Below, in pieces: positions 1 to 8,883 of a stretch of 64,000 bases of DNA. This DNA is from Chitiniphilus eburneus (GTDB lineage: Bacteria > Pseudomonadota > Gammaproteobacteria > Burkholderiales > Chitinibacteraceae). Position numbers and translations under genes: made by a program. Location: positions 1-64,000 of the forward strand of contig NZ_SUMF01000004.1 of the NCBI RefSeq assembly GCF_005048205.1, read 5' to 3'. The stretch's first letter is position 1. Each line of letters opens with the position of its first letter. The notes beneath the pieces were generated by a model, which saw only the letters and a program-made list of their open reading frames with translations, had not been told where the DNA came from and ran no database searches.

Positions 1-64
1 TCATCGAGATGGCGTCGAGCAGACCGGCGATGATGAACAGCTTGGTTTGCAGAACCGGGATCAT
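1..64 (-). CDS. Start of an unknown gene running off the window edge
   Basis: An ATG at 64-62 overlaps the TGA of the upstream transglycosylase gene as ATGA, and the frame stays open to the edge (21 codons, beginning [18 protein letters not shown]). The visible residues are hydrophobic and may begin a membrane segment. They do not resemble the region that follows the transglycosylase domain in full-length PBP1C, so a separate, translationally coupled gene is more likely than a simple frameshift. The function cannot be assigned from so short a stretch. Confidence 0.4.
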   Translation of the reverse strand, partial: MIPVLQTKLFIIAGLLDAISM

Positions 65-816
65 TTCCGGTTGGCGATCACGCGCTCGATCTTGGCGTCG
101 GCCACGGTGTCGGTGGTCCAGACGCCGTAATCGGCCAGCCGATCCAGCACCTTGTCACGCGCACGCAGCGCACGCTCGGGCGCCCGATCCGGCCGCAACC
201 GCGACGGTGCCTGCGGCAACGCAGCCAGCAGCGCGGCCTCGGCGTGGCTCAGCTCGCGCGCCGGCTTGCCCAGGTAGGCGCGGCTGGCCATCTCGACGCC
301 TTCGACGATGCCGCCCATGGGGGCGTGGTTGAGATACAGCGCCAGAATCTCGCGCTTGGAGAGATGCCATTCGAGCTGAAAGGCGCGCAACACCTGCCGC
401 GCCTTGCCGAACAGCGTACGCGGCGGCGGCTCCAGGATGCGGGCCACCTGCATGGTCAGCGTGGAACCGCCCGAAACGATGTGCCCGCTGCTGGCCCACT
501 GCCAGGCCGCCCGCACTATCGCCGCCGGGTTGACCCCGACATGGCGGTAGAACCAGCGGTCCTCGTAGGTGAGCAGCGCCTGCACGTACAGCGGCGACAC
601 TTCCTCCTGCGTCACCGGATAGCGCCAGACGCCACTGCTGGACGGATAGTTGCGCAACGGCCGCCCGTGGCGGTCCACCACCACCAGCCCGGCCTCATCA
701 CGCGGCAACGGCAGTGGGAACAGCCAGTCGAGCACCAGCGCCAGCAGACAAGCCGCCAGCAACAAGCCCAGCGGCCAGCGCAGCCAGGCCAGGCGGGATA
801 ACGGGGAGAAATGCAT
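61..816 (-). CDS. pbpC: PBP1C-like peptidoglycan glycosyltransferase lacking the transpeptidase domain
   Basis: This 251-residue protein matches the N-terminal third of PBP1C. It has a membrane anchor (about residues 10-30), the conserved GVWRYPVT and YEDRWFY stretches, [11 protein letters not shown], the [17 protein letters not shown] block and [16 protein letters not shown]: a GT51 transglycosylase that polymerises lipid II outside the inner membrane. Full PBP1C is about 770 residues and continues into a penicillin-binding domain and a C-terminal biPBP_C domain; here a stop follows about 30 residues after the glycosyltransferase core. The gene lies downstream of an alpha-2-macroglobulin gene, the usual pbpC-yfhM pairing. 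It may be a genuine monofunctional form or a gene truncated by an old rearrangement. The call for the domain is firm; the intactness is uncertain. Confidence 0.85.
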   Translation of the reverse strand: MHFSPLSRLAWLRWPLGLLLAACLLALVLDWLFPLPLPRDEAGLVVVDRHGRPLRNYPSSSGVWRYPVTQEEVSPLYVQALLTYEDRWFYRHVGVNPAAIVRAAWQWASSGHIVSGGSTLTMQVARILEPPPRTLFGKARQVLRAFQLEWHLSKREILALYLNHAPMGGIVEGVEMASRAYLGKPARELSHAEAALLAALPQAPSRLRPDRAPERALRARDKVLDRLADYGVWTTDTVADAKIERVIANRK

Positions 817-837
817 GAAGAGGAAAAACCCATCAAC

Positions 838-964
838 CTGTGGACACAGAGCGCACTGAGCGCACAGAGGACACGGAGAAAACCAAACAGGAAAGACGAA
901 GTGTATCGATGGTCTTGTCTTTCCTCTGTGTTCTCCGTGTGCTCAGGGCGCTCTGTGTCTACAG
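838..964. repeat. Imperfect inverted repeat with arms of about 50 bp
   Basis: The left arm (838-about 890, beginning ctgtggacacagagcgcact) and the right arm (about 911-964, ending ctgtgtctacag) are reverse complements with a few mismatches, and could fold into a long hairpin. The arms are rich in alternating cacagag/ggacac steps, like the intergenic cacagaggacac palindromes seen in many proteobacterial genomes. The repeat fills the gap between yfhM and pbpC, so it could attenuate readthrough or stabilise mRNA. Confidence 0.7.
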
Positions 965-991
965 ATTTTTCTACCTATCGAAACAACCAGC

Positions 992-3900
992 TCAACGTCG
1001 CGGATCGACCACGGTGATCGGTGTGCCGGCGGCGCCGATGCCCACCAGTTGCGGTCGGTACATGTCTTCGGCGTAGCTGGGCGGTACCACGTATTTGCCC
1101 GGGGTGACCACGCGCAGCAGGTAGAACAGTTGCAGCTTGCCACCGTCGAGGCGCGCCGCGGCCACGTAGCGATCGTCGCGGAACTCGGTGTGCTTGACGC
1201 GGTTGTCCTCCAGCGCGGCACGGATCGGCTGGCCTTCCACTTGCAGGCTGTCCAGGCGCTCGCCATCGGACAGGTTGAGGTTTTCGATCTCCAGCCCGGC
1301 CGGCACGCGATCGACGATCAGGCCGTCTTCGATACGCTGGCGCGCGGTGACGTTCAGCCGTGCGATCAGCGTTTCGCCTACCTTCAGCGGCCGGTTGTCG
1401 TAGGGGCGGCCATCGGCGAAGAACCAGCGCCGTTCGAGCTGGATCTGGTCGCTCTGCGGCTTGGGAATTTCGCGCGGGTAACCGCTGGCTTCGATCTCGG
1501 CGAACAGTACGCCGCTGCTCTTGTTGGTCAGCTTCACGCCCTTGGCCAGTTGCGCAGCGTCCAGCGAGACAATCTCGCTACGCTTGCTGGCCAGCCCGCG
1601 CGGCGCGTCGCCCACCGCCAGCACCGCGTTCCATTCGGCATCGGTCTGGCTGCCGGCGGCGCGCGCGGCCAGCAGCAGCGCCAGCCGTTCCTGCGTCGAG
1701 TAATAGTAGGAACGGCGGTTCTTCAGCGAATCGGCCAGTTCGAACAGCAGGTTCTCGCGTTGCGGGTGCTTGATGTCGTGCCGCACCAGCAGGGCGTAGG
1801 CCATGGCACGGTCGCGCGTGCTGCTGCCGTAGTCGCCCAGCCATTCGCCCCACCACCAGTCGCTGTTGTTCGGCGTGATGCCATAGGGGCGCTTCATCGC
1901 CAAGTCGAAGGCGCCCTTGGCGCGTTTGTCGTCACCCATCAGCTTGAGCGCCAGGCCCAGGTGCACCAGCGGTAACGGCGAACGGGCGCGGCCGGCGAAC
2001 TTGTCGTACAGCACGCGCAGGGTGGCCAGCGGTGCCTTCTGGTCGCGCGCCAGCATGTAGCCCTGGTGCGCGGCGGCGGCGAAGCGCTGGTGGTCGATGC
2101 GTAGCTGTTCGTACTCGTTGCCCACCAGCGCGGCGGTGATCTCACCGTTGTCGTTCAGCTTGTCGGCCAGCGCCTTGCCGTAGATGGGGAAGTCGGCCGG
2201 GGCGCGCTGGAATTGCGTGAGCATCCAGTCCTGCGTGCGCTTGTAGAGCACGTCCGGCACGCTGAAGCCCGCCTCGCGCGCATCCATGAAGAAGCCGGCC
2301 ACGTACGGCGACAGCCAGTATTCATACGGGCCGCTACTCCACAGCGAGTAACCACCATCGCTCTTCTGCATGCCGGCGATGCGGGCGATCGCGCCTTCAA
2401 CGAAGCGCGCGCGTTCCTCGCGGGTACGCGGGGTCAGCCCGTATTCCCTGGCCGCCGCTTCGTCGATGAAGAGGTGCGGGTATGCCGCGCTGGTGGTCTG
2501 CTCCAGGCAGCCGTAGGGATAATCGAGCAGGCCCTTGACCAGCGAACGCACGTTGAGTGGTGGTTTGTTCGACAGCGTGACCGAAACGTTGGCCGAATCA
2601 GCAAAGTAGCGTGCGATCAGATCGCCCGCCACCGCCTGCTCGGCGCCCGGGTCCAGCTTCACCCGCAGCACGTTGCGCTCCAGCGGCGCCGCCGGTTGCA
2701 CCTGCAACGCGGCATCGCGCTTGATGGTCAGTGGCTTGCCGGCCAGCGTGCCGCTCACGCTGAAATCCAGCCGCGCCAGACCGTAGGCGTCGGTGGCTTC
2801 GGCGGTGTAGCGCAGCGTGCGGCGCTCCTTGTCCTTGAGGGTGATCTTCTGTTCGCCCTCGCGGATACGTACCGGCTTGCCGGCTGCCAGCTTGACGGTG
2901 AAGGTCTGCGCGGCGCCGGTCAGGTTGGTCACGTCCAGCGCCAGCGTGGCTTCGTCGCCCGGCGAGATGAAACGCGGTGTCGCCAGTTCGGCCACCACCG
3001 GCGCGGCCACGGTCACCTCGGCCTCGGCGTTGCCATAGCGTTCGGCGCTGGCGGCCACCGCCATCAGGCGCAGCGTGCCGTTGAAGTCGGGGATATTGAG
3101 CGGGATGGTGGCCTCGCCCTTGGCATCCAGCCGCACCGGGCCGCTGAACAGGTCCACCAGCTTCACTTTCTTGGGGCGATCCTGGCTGTCGCGCATGCCG
3201 CTGTCGCCACCCCATTTGAGCTTGCCGGTGTTGCCTTCCATTTTCTCGATCAGCTTGCCGTAGATATCGGCCAGGTCCTGGCTGTAGCGGTGTTTGCCGA
3301 ACAGGAAATCGAACGGGTCGGGCGTCTTGAAGCGGGTGATATTGAGGATGCCCACGTCCACCGCCGACAGTGTGACGAAGGCGTTGTCACCGGTGGCACC
3401 GTCCACCTTGATCTTCACCGGCACGCGGGTTTCCGGGCGTGCCTGCTGCGGCGCGGTGAGCGCCACCTTGAACTTGCGGTCGGCCGACGCCAGCGGCAGG
3501 TAGACCAGGCCCAGCGCGCGCGCTGGAGTGACGCGGTCACCCTCGCTCCCCGGGCGGAACGCCACCACCGAGATGTACAGGTCGTGGCGTTTCCAGTCCT
3601 TGCTCACCGGGATGTCGATCTTGGTGCCCTTGGCGGATACCGATACGCGCTTCTGCCACAGTACCTTGTCGCCTTCGACCAGCACCAGTGCTTCACCGTC
3701 GTGCGGCGGCAGGATGGTCAACGCCACGTCGTCGCCCGGCTTGGCCGGCACGCCTTCGAGCTTGAGGTTGACGCGATCCGGGCGGTTGCCCATCGCCTCG
3801 GCGTCCTGCGCGCCCCAGCCGGCATAGAAGCGGTAGCGTGCGACCAGCTTGGTTTCCGGGTCTTCGACTTCCAGACGGTAGCGGCCCCACTCCACCGGCA

Positions 3901-6112
3901 GCGCCAGCGGCGCGCGGCCCTTGAGTACCAGTTCGCCCGTATATATCGGCTCGTCGGTCTCGGTGTAGCCCGAATGCCAGCCACGCTGATCGTCGTAGCG
4001 CCAGTAGAAATCGCGGTTCTCCAGCACCAGCCGCACCTTGGCCTGTGCCAGCGGCGCGTTGGCGCCGGCATTGGTCACACGCACGATCTCGAACGCGGCC
4101 TTGTCGCCTTCGCGCGCCACATCGCGGTCGAACAGCGGGCGGATGCCGATCATCTTGCCGGCGGGCCAGATGGTGCGGTCGATCGAGCGCACCACCGGGC
4201 GCCCGCCCGATTCCAGCAGGCTGAACGTGGCGCGTGCCAGCATCGGCGATCTGGCGCCGTCCAGCTCCAGCGGCACGGTAACGTTGGCGCGGCCGGCGTC
4301 GTCCAGCGCGGTTTCCTCCAGTTCGCGGCGCTGGGTACGGCTGTCGTCGGCGAAGTCGCCGAACAGGAAGCCGGGCCATTGCTTGGCGAGCGGATAGCGC
4401 TGGCGCTCGGTGTAGACGCTGCCGAGCAGGCGGTTGCCGGATGCGGGCGAGCCGAACAGGTAGTTGCCCTTCACCGCGACGTCGAATTCCTCGCCCAGCG
4501 TCAGCGCCCCCGCGTCGGCGGTGAGATCCAGCTTCATGCGTTCGGGCAGGAACTCTTCCACCTGCACCTTCATCACGGTGTCGGCGTCCTTGGCGGCCGG
4601 ATCGGCGCGCAGCTCCAGCAGCCAGGCACCGGTCTGCGCATCGGCAGGCAGGCTGAGCTGGCGCTGATAGTAGCCGGGCAGCTTGGGATCAGCCTGCCAG
4701 GTGGCGCTCTGGACGGTCTGCCCGTCCGGGCGCTTGAGCGTGGCAGTGATCGGCAGCGCCGGCAGCGGGCGGCCATCGGTGTTGCGTGCGATCACCGAAA
4801 CAAAGAACTTCTCGCCAGGGCGATACAGGTCGCGCCCGCTGTAGGCAAACAGCTTGGTGTTACGCGGCAGGTAGCCGCCGATATCGTATTCGGACAGATC
4901 CAGCCCCGGTTCGAACAATGCCAGGGTGGCAATTTCCTTATCCTTGCGCGCCACCAGCGCGCGGGCGCCGTCCGGCACGTCGGCCAGCAGCGCGTGGCCT
5001 TCGCCATCGCCATCGGCGCGCGACAGCACCTTGCCGTACTGGTCGAGCAGTTCGAACGATACGCCGGACAACGCCTTGCCGCGCTTGAGCGAGGTGGCGA
5101 AGGCGTCGATCTGCTTCTGCCCGCGATGCACGTGCAGGCCGATATCGGTCACGTAGAAGTACGTCACCTGGTATTCGTAGGAGAAGCGTCCAGGCTGGCT
5201 CATCACCGCCACGTAGATACCCGGCTCCTTCAGTTCCTTGATGTCCTCGACCGGCAGGAACGACACGTTGCGGCGGTTCTTGCGAGCGTCGGTCTCGAAG
5301 CGCCCCAGGTAGACGCTCTGGGTGATGCGCTTGAGGTTCTGCAAGGTCCAGCCGCTGACCGCGCCGGACAAGGTGAGCCGGTTGCTGTCGTAGCCGTATT
5401 CGTCGCCCTCCTCGTCGTCGGGCGCCGGCTCGCTGCGGCGCTGCGCCACCACTTGCTCCAGGAAGCGCGGCAGATGCTGCGGCGAGACGCGCAGGAACTG
5501 CACGTCCACCTCGGGTGTGTTGACGGTGACCACCGGCAGGCCGCCGTTCTGCGCGGCGGGCAGCACCACGCCGCGGCTGGCGAAATAGAACGCGGGCGGC
5601 ATCGTTTCCAGTGCCACGTCGCACTGCTGGCGCTCATCGATGCGGGCGTTGTCGTCGGCCAGCACACCGGGCGCGACGTCGATGGTGTAGCGGCGCTTGG
5701 CGGTGGTGACGAAGTAGGCAAGCTGGGCGCCATCGTCCAGCTCCCAGCGGCCTTCCACCTTTTTCGGCTTTTCGGCGGCGGCCGAGGCGTCGATCGCCTT
5801 GCCCTCGGGCATCACGCCGACGTCGGTCACGGTGAACAGCTTGTTCAGATCCTGCTTGCGCGACAAGGGGCGGTTGAAACTGATCGCCAGCGCGGGTGAG
5901 TCATCCCAGTAGCTGGCCTTGCAGCCGAGCATGGCGAATTCGGCATCGGGCGCCGACTGTTGCGCCGTCGCCACGTCCGACGCAGCGCCGGATGTGCCGC
6001 CACGATGCCCCCACCACCAGCCGCCACCGACCGCGGCAGCCAGCACCACCGCCGCCACCGCCCCAATGCCGATCTTGCGCGCGTTGCCGCGCTGCGCGAG
6101 CCACTGTTTCAT
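992..6112 (-). CDS. yfhM: Bacterial alpha-2-macroglobulin (YfhM type)
   Basis: Large envelope protein (1,706 residues from the chosen start) of the bacterial alpha-2-macroglobulin family, thought to trap proteases that enter the periplasm and usually encoded with PBP1C. The thioester motif is intact: YGCLEQ with Cys at residue 1202, followed by the alpha-helical thioester-domain sequence (YSLWSSGPYEYWLSPYVAGFF). MG-type beta domains fill the first 1,100 residues and a receptor-binding-like domain ends the protein. I chose the ATG at 6112 (MKQWLAQRG) because GGAG stands 6 nt before it; an upstream in-frame ATG at 6166 has no such site. The N-terminus is a basic stretch plus an Ala/Val membrane segment (about residues 15-35) with no lipobox cysteine, unlike the E. 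coli lipoprotein, so it is probably anchored by a transmembrane helix. pbpC follows after 175 bp on the same strand. Confidence 0.93.
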   Translation of the reverse strand: MKQWLAQRGNARKIGIGAVAAVVLAAAVGGGWWWGHRGGTSGAASDVATAQQSAPDAEFAMLGCKASYWDDSPALAISFNRPLSRKQDLNKLFTVTDVGVMPEGKAIDASAAAEKPKKVEGRWELDDGAQLAYFVTTAKRRYTIDVAPGVLADDNARIDERQQCDVALETMPPAFYFASRGVVLPAAQNGGLPVVTVNTPEVDVQFLRVSPQHLPRFLEQVVAQRRSEPAPDDEEGDEYGYDSNRLTLSGAVSGWTLQNLKRITQSVYLGRFETDARKNRRNVSFLPVEDIKELKEPGIYVAVMSQPGRFSYEYQVTYFYVTDIGLHVHRGQKQIDAFATSLKRGKALSGVSFELLDQYGKVLSRADGDGEGHALLADVPDGARALVARKDKEIATLALFEPGLDLSEYDIGGYLPRNTKLFAYSGRDLYRPGEKFFVSVIARNTDGRPLPALPITATLKRPDGQTVQSATWQADPKLPGYYQRQLSLPADAQTGAWLLELRADPAAKDADTVMKVQVEEFLPERMKLDLTADAGALTLGEEFDVAVKGNYLFGSPASGNRLLGSVYTERQRYPLAKQWPGFLFGDFADDSRTQRRELEETALDDAGRANVTVPLELDGARSPMLARATFSLLESGGRPVVRSIDRTIWPAGKMIGIRPLFDRDVAREGDKAAFEIVRVTNAGANAPLAQAKVRLVLENRDFYWRYDDQRGWHSGYTETDEPIYTGELVLKGRAPLALPVEWGRYRLEVEDPETKLVARYRFYAGWGAQDAEAMGNRPDRVNLKLEGVPAKPGDDVALTILPPHDGEALVLVEGDKVLWQKRVSVSAKGTKIDIPVSKDWKRHDLYISVVAFRPGSEGDRVTPARALGLVYLPLASADRKFKVALTAPQQARPETRVPVKIKVDGATGDNAFVTLSAVDVGILNITRFKTPDPFDFLFGKHRYSQDLADIYGKLIEKMEGNTGKLKWGGDSGMRDSQDRPKKVKLVDLFSGPVRLDAKGEATIPLNIPDFNGTLRLMAVAASAERYGNAEAEVTVAAPVVAELATPRFISPGDEATLALDVTNLTGAAQTFTVKLAAGKPVRIREGEQKITLKDKERRTLRYTAEATDAYGLARLDFSVSGTLAGKPLTIKRDAALQVQPAAPLERNVLRVKLDPGAEQAVAGDLIARYFADSANVSVTLSNKPPLNVRSLVKGLLDYPYGCLEQTTSAAYPHLFIDEAAAREYGLTPRTREERARFVEGAIARIAGMQKSDGGYSLWSSGPYEYWLSPYVAGFFMDAREAGFSVPDVLYKRTQDWMLTQFQRAPADFPIYGKALADKLNDNGEITAALVGNEYEQLRIDHQRFAAAAHQGYMLARDQKAPLATLRVLYDKFAGRARSPLPLVHLGLALKLMGDDKRAKGAFDLAMKRPYGITPNNSDWWWGEWLGDYGSSTRDRAMAYALLVRHDIKHPQRENLLFELADSLKNRRSYYYSTQERLALLLAARAAGSQTDAEWNAVLAVGDAPRGLASKRSEIVSLDAAQLAKGVKLTNKSSGVLFAEIEASGYPREIPKPQSDQIQLERRWFFADGRPYDNRPLKVGETLIARLNVTARQRIEDGLIVDRVPAGLEIENLNLSDGERLDSLQVEGQPIRAALEDNRVKHTEFRDDRYVAAARLDGGKLQLFYLLRVVTPGKYVVPPSYAEDMYRPQLVGIGAAGTPITVVDPRR

Positions 6113-6174
6113 CTTGTTCTCCGCCCCGGCATCCACCGGACCACCCTGAAAAATGAAAAGCATCACCGATGCTC

Positions 6175-6192
6175 ATTGATTTGTAAATCAAT
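6175..6192. promoter_or_regulatory. 18-bp palindrome upstream of yfhM
   Basis: Two perfect 8-bp arms (attgattt / aaatcaat) are separated by GT, 63 bp upstream of the yfhM start, in an AT-rich patch within GC-rich DNA. The position and symmetry fit an operator for a dimeric repressor, but no regulator can be named. Confidence 0.4.
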
Positions 6193-6594
6193 AGAAAGGC
6201 AAACCACGGTAATTGCGAGGCGGCCGGCCCGGTGGATGGGCAAGCCGGGCATCGCCTTAGCGGGCAGCCGCTGCGGTGGCACGCTCAGGATTCGCGCAGG
6301 GCCACGCCTCCCCTGGCCGGCAAACTCATTCTGCTTTCTTCATGAGAAAGCTATCGGATCGCGTGTGGCGCCAGCGTGACGCATCGCCCGTAATAGGCCA
6401 TGCGGGTTGGTCGGGGGGAATCGATCACCGGTGTCATGGTGCAAGGTGACGGGCGATCTGGCCCGCTTGCCGTAAGCATCACCGCTTCACGCGGCAAAAG
6501 CCTTATCCCGGGGGCATCCGCATTGGATTCATCGCGCGATAACCACATGCTTGACCAGGGGGTTTTTGTTTGGAAAAGAAGGAAGCAGCTCGGT
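6193..6594. other. Non-coding spacer between yfhM and an outer-membrane protein gene
   Basis: About 400 bp with no credible gene on either strand: the ORFs present have no ribosome binding sites, no family resemblance and unlikely composition. No terminator, repeat or riboswitch was recognised. It separates two divergent genes, so it probably holds their promoters. Confidence 0.5.
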
Positions 6595-6624
6595 TTGTGT
6601 TTGGTGATCGGCGTTTTCTATAGT
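6595..6624 (+). promoter_or_regulatory. Candidate sigma-70 promoter for the 6698 gene
   Basis: TTGTGT (6595-6600) and TATAGT (6619-6624) are separated by 18 bp, giving a predicted transcription start near 6631 and a leader of about 65 nt. Both hexamers deviate from consensus. Confidence 0.4.
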
Positions 6625-6697
6625 GGCCAGAGAGTGGCCGGACCCCGCAAGGCGGCCCCATCCGAAAGCAACACCTTTAATCAATGGTCAAAAAAAT

Positions 6698-7606
6698 ATG
6701 ACTTTCAGCTTGCGCCCCCTGAACCTGGGCGCCGCGTGCCTCGCCTCGCTCTGCGCGCTGCCCGTCGCTCACGCCGACAATGCCCGCGATTGGCAGAACA
6801 TGCCGATCAACGTACCGGTGGGATTCGCCTACTACTTCAATATCGATTCCAACACCGCCTTCGATACCAACCTGCCGATCAAGGGCGCCGACACCAATAT
6901 CGACGCCGGCCTGCTGCGCTTTGCCTATGCCTTCGACCTGGGCAATGGCCTCGTCAGCGCCGTGCAGGTCCTGCAACCCTATGCCTCGGTCGATCTGGCG
7001 CTGGACCAGACCGATTTTCATGCCAAGCAGGCCGCCTGGGGCGACACCAGCCTGGTGTTCGCCACCAACATCTTCGGCGGCAAGGCGCTGACGCTGGAGG
7101 AGTTCGCCAAATTCCAGCCGGAAACCTTTCTCTCCGGCGCGGTGTGGGTCACAGCGCCCACCGGCTCGTACGACGGCAACCGCACCATCAACATCGGCGC
7201 CAATCGCTGGGCGTTCAAACCGGAGCTGGCGTTCGGGCACCCGTTCGGCAATAGCTGGATCGAGGTCAACGGCTGGTTGCAGTGGTACACCGACAACGAC
7301 AACTACCAGGGCGGCAGCACGCTCAGCCAGGACATGAAGCTGGGCCTGGAGGCGCACTACAGCTACAACTTCACCCCGGCGTTCTGGGTATCGGCCGATG
7401 TGTTCTACACCTGGGGCGGCGAAACGCAGATCGACGGCACGGATCAGGACAACCGCGCCGATACCTGGCAGATGGGCGTGGGCGCGCAACTGGCACTGTC
7501 ACCCAAGGACGCCGTCAGCGCCGCCTACATCAATACCGTCTCCAAACCGGACGATGCGCCGGACGTGCAGTTGTTCATGCTGTCGTACCGCCGCCTGTTC
7601 TTCTAG
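6698..7606 (+). CDS. Outer-membrane beta-barrel protein, phenol MetA-degradation family type
   Basis: A 302-residue secreted protein. The ATG at 6698 gives a clean signal peptide (MTFSLRPLNLGAACLASL, predicted cleavage after AHA at residue 25); an upstream ATG at 6623 would bury it. The mature part alternates polar and aromatic residues in short strands and ends in Phe-Phe, as outer-membrane barrels do. The layout (PVGFAYYFN, WVTAPTGSYDGNRTINIGAN, YNFTPAFWVSADVFYTWGG, a C-terminal strand LFMLSYRRLFF) resembles the PF13557 transporter family annotated from meta-pathway phenol degradation. The cargo is unknown, and no catabolic genes lie nearby. A second secreted barrel-like gene follows 180 bp downstream. 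Confidence 0.7.
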   Translation: MTFSLRPLNLGAACLASLCALPVAHADNARDWQNMPINVPVGFAYYFNIDSNTAFDTNLPIKGADTNIDAGLLRFAYAFDLGNGLVSAVQVLQPYASVDLALDQTDFHAKQAAWGDTSLVFATNIFGGKALTLEEFAKFQPETFLSGAVWVTAPTGSYDGNRTINIGANRWAFKPELAFGHPFGNSWIEVNGWLQWYTDNDNYQGGSTLSQDMKLGLEAHYSYNFTPAFWVSADVFYTWGGETQIDGTDQDNRADTWQMGVGAQLALSPKDAVSAAYINTVSKPDDAPDVQLFMLSYRRLFF

Positions 7607-7786
7607 GCGACCAGCAAGCATGGCTGCGAAGGACGAAAAAGCGGATTGCGGGCTGGCACCTGGCTTGCCGCACGGCGGGCCTGGAGAAAAGCGGTGATCG
7701 CGCCACGCTTCGCGCTGCCCGCCCCGTTCACGCATCAACGCATCCCCCGCTCGAAGGCCGATTTGCCCCAAACCCGAGGAGCCCCC

Positions 7787-8569
7787 ATGAAGCATCTTTT
7801 TCCCCTTGCCGGCGGTACGCTGCTGCTGGCCCTGGCGCAACCGGCTCTGGCTGATGACGCCGAGACCGCGAACAAGAGCAACAACCCGCTCAACCCGGCG
7901 CCGGGGCTCAACTTCCAGGACTACTACACACCCACGCTCTACGGCAGCGACAAACACACCAACGATTTCCTGTTGCGCGGCACCTTGCCCGTGATGCCCA
8001 ACAGCTTGGTGGGCGTGCCGCAGATCTTCCGCCTGACCATGCCGCTCAGCACCCGCCCCGACCCCGAAGGCGGCTACAAGACCGGGCTGGGCGACATCAA
8101 CCTGTTCGATATCTTTCTGCTGCACACCGGTGCCATCGAGGTCGGCGTCGGCCCGCTGCTGACCCTGCCCACCGCCAGCAGCGACGAGCTGGGCACCGGC
8201 AAATGGCAGGGCGGCCTGGCCGCGGTGGTGATCTCGCCCAGCCCCAAGCGACTGCTCGGTGGCCTGCTGCAATGGCAGCAATCGTTCGCGGGTGACGACG
8301 ACCGTCCCGATGTCGGGTCGGTCACCTTCCAGCCCTTCGGCATCTTCAACCTGCCCCACGGCTGGTACGTGCGCTCCACCGGTATCTGGACCTTCGATAT
8401 CGAGCACGGCAACTATTACATCCCGATCGGACTGGGTGGCGGCAAGGTATGGAAGGAAGGCAAGACCATCATGAACCTGTTCATCGAGCCGCAATGGACC
8501 GTGGCGCACGAGGGCGACAACCAGCCCAAGTTCACCGTGTTCGGCGGCCTGAACCTCACCTTCGACTGA
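7787..8569 (+). CDS. Secreted protein, probable outer-membrane barrel of the MetA-pathway type
   Basis: 260 residues, preceded by GAGGA 6 nt before the ATG. The signal peptide is clear (MKHLFPLAGGTLLLALAQ, cleavage after ALA near residue 22). The mature sequence has amphipathic strands such as FLLRGTLPVMP, PQIFRLTMPLSTRP, GLGDINLFDIFLLHTG, VGPLLTLPTAS and KFTVFGGLNLTF, matching the uncharacterised transporter-like PF13557 proteins that often occur in pairs. It is co-directional with the 6698 gene and may be co-transcribed, although the 180-bp gap could hold its own promoter. Export to the outer membrane is likely; the substrate is unknown. Confidence 0.65.
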   Translation: MKHLFPLAGGTLLLALAQPALADDAETANKSNNPLNPAPGLNFQDYYTPTLYGSDKHTNDFLLRGTLPVMPNSLVGVPQIFRLTMPLSTRPDPEGGYKTGLGDINLFDIFLLHTGAIEVGVGPLLTLPTASSDELGTGKWQGGLAAVVISPSPKRLLGGLLQWQQSFAGDDDRPDVGSVTFQPFGIFNLPHGWYVRSTGIWTFDIEHGNYYIPIGLGGGKVWKEGKTIMNLFIEPQWTVAHEGDNQPKFTVFGGLNLTFD

Positions 8570-8776
8570 ACACCCCTCCCCGGCGTGGCGAGTCATGCCG
8601 GGCCGCTCCCCCCAAAAAAGCCGTGCGAAACGCAGCGCCGCCCGGGAGGCCCGCCCCTGACCCAGCCGGGGCATGGCTGGTTCGCCTACTTCCGTACCTA
8701 CGACCCCGGAGCGGGCCGCGTTCGAGCGCAGTGGGAAGCCGGGCAATTTCGTCGAAGTGAAAGAGGCGCCGCGCCA
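8570..8776. other. Non-coding stretch, possibly repeat remnant
   Basis: GC-rich spacer downstream of the secreted-protein gene with no supportable coding region. It directly abuts the degenerate element end at 8777, so it may be debris of an accessory insertion. This is inference only. Confidence 0.35.
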
Positions 8777-8812
8777 AGGGCGTGTCATTACATGTTCCGT
8801 GGCAGCGCTGGC
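8777..8812 (+). repeat. Solo end of the MITE-like element found at 15410-15677
   Basis: Begins with agggcgtgtcat, identical to both tips of the 15.4-kb element, then continues with similarity to that element's right end (through ggcagcgctgg) with about six mismatches over 36 bp. No partner tip lies nearby, so it looks like a decayed or half copy. Confidence 0.6.
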
Positions 8813-8827
8813 CCACACGCTGCAAAG

Positions 8828-8856
8828 AAACAGCCCGGCTCAACGCCGGGCTGTTT
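8828..8856. terminator. Hairpin terminator between convergent transcripts
   Basis: Perfect 12-bp stem (aaacagcccggc / gccgggctgttt) with a 5-nt loop. It lies just past the stop of the alkylsulfatase gene on the minus strand and after the barrel gene on the plus strand, so it could serve both. The T-tracts are short. Confidence 0.7.
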
Positions 8857-8883
8857 CGTTTGGGGCGTCTGCTCCGGGGTCGA

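Noticed and set aside
2213-5899. A 1,228-codon open frame antisense to yfhM
   Set aside because: Long antisense frames arise from the strong GC bias at third positions. The product has no domain or signal, while the sense frame is a complete known protein.
6400-6697. Possible sigma-54 promoter or riboswitch before the barrel gene
   Set aside because: A TGGC/TTGC-like match near 6458 has the wrong spacing, and no conserved riboswitch core was found.
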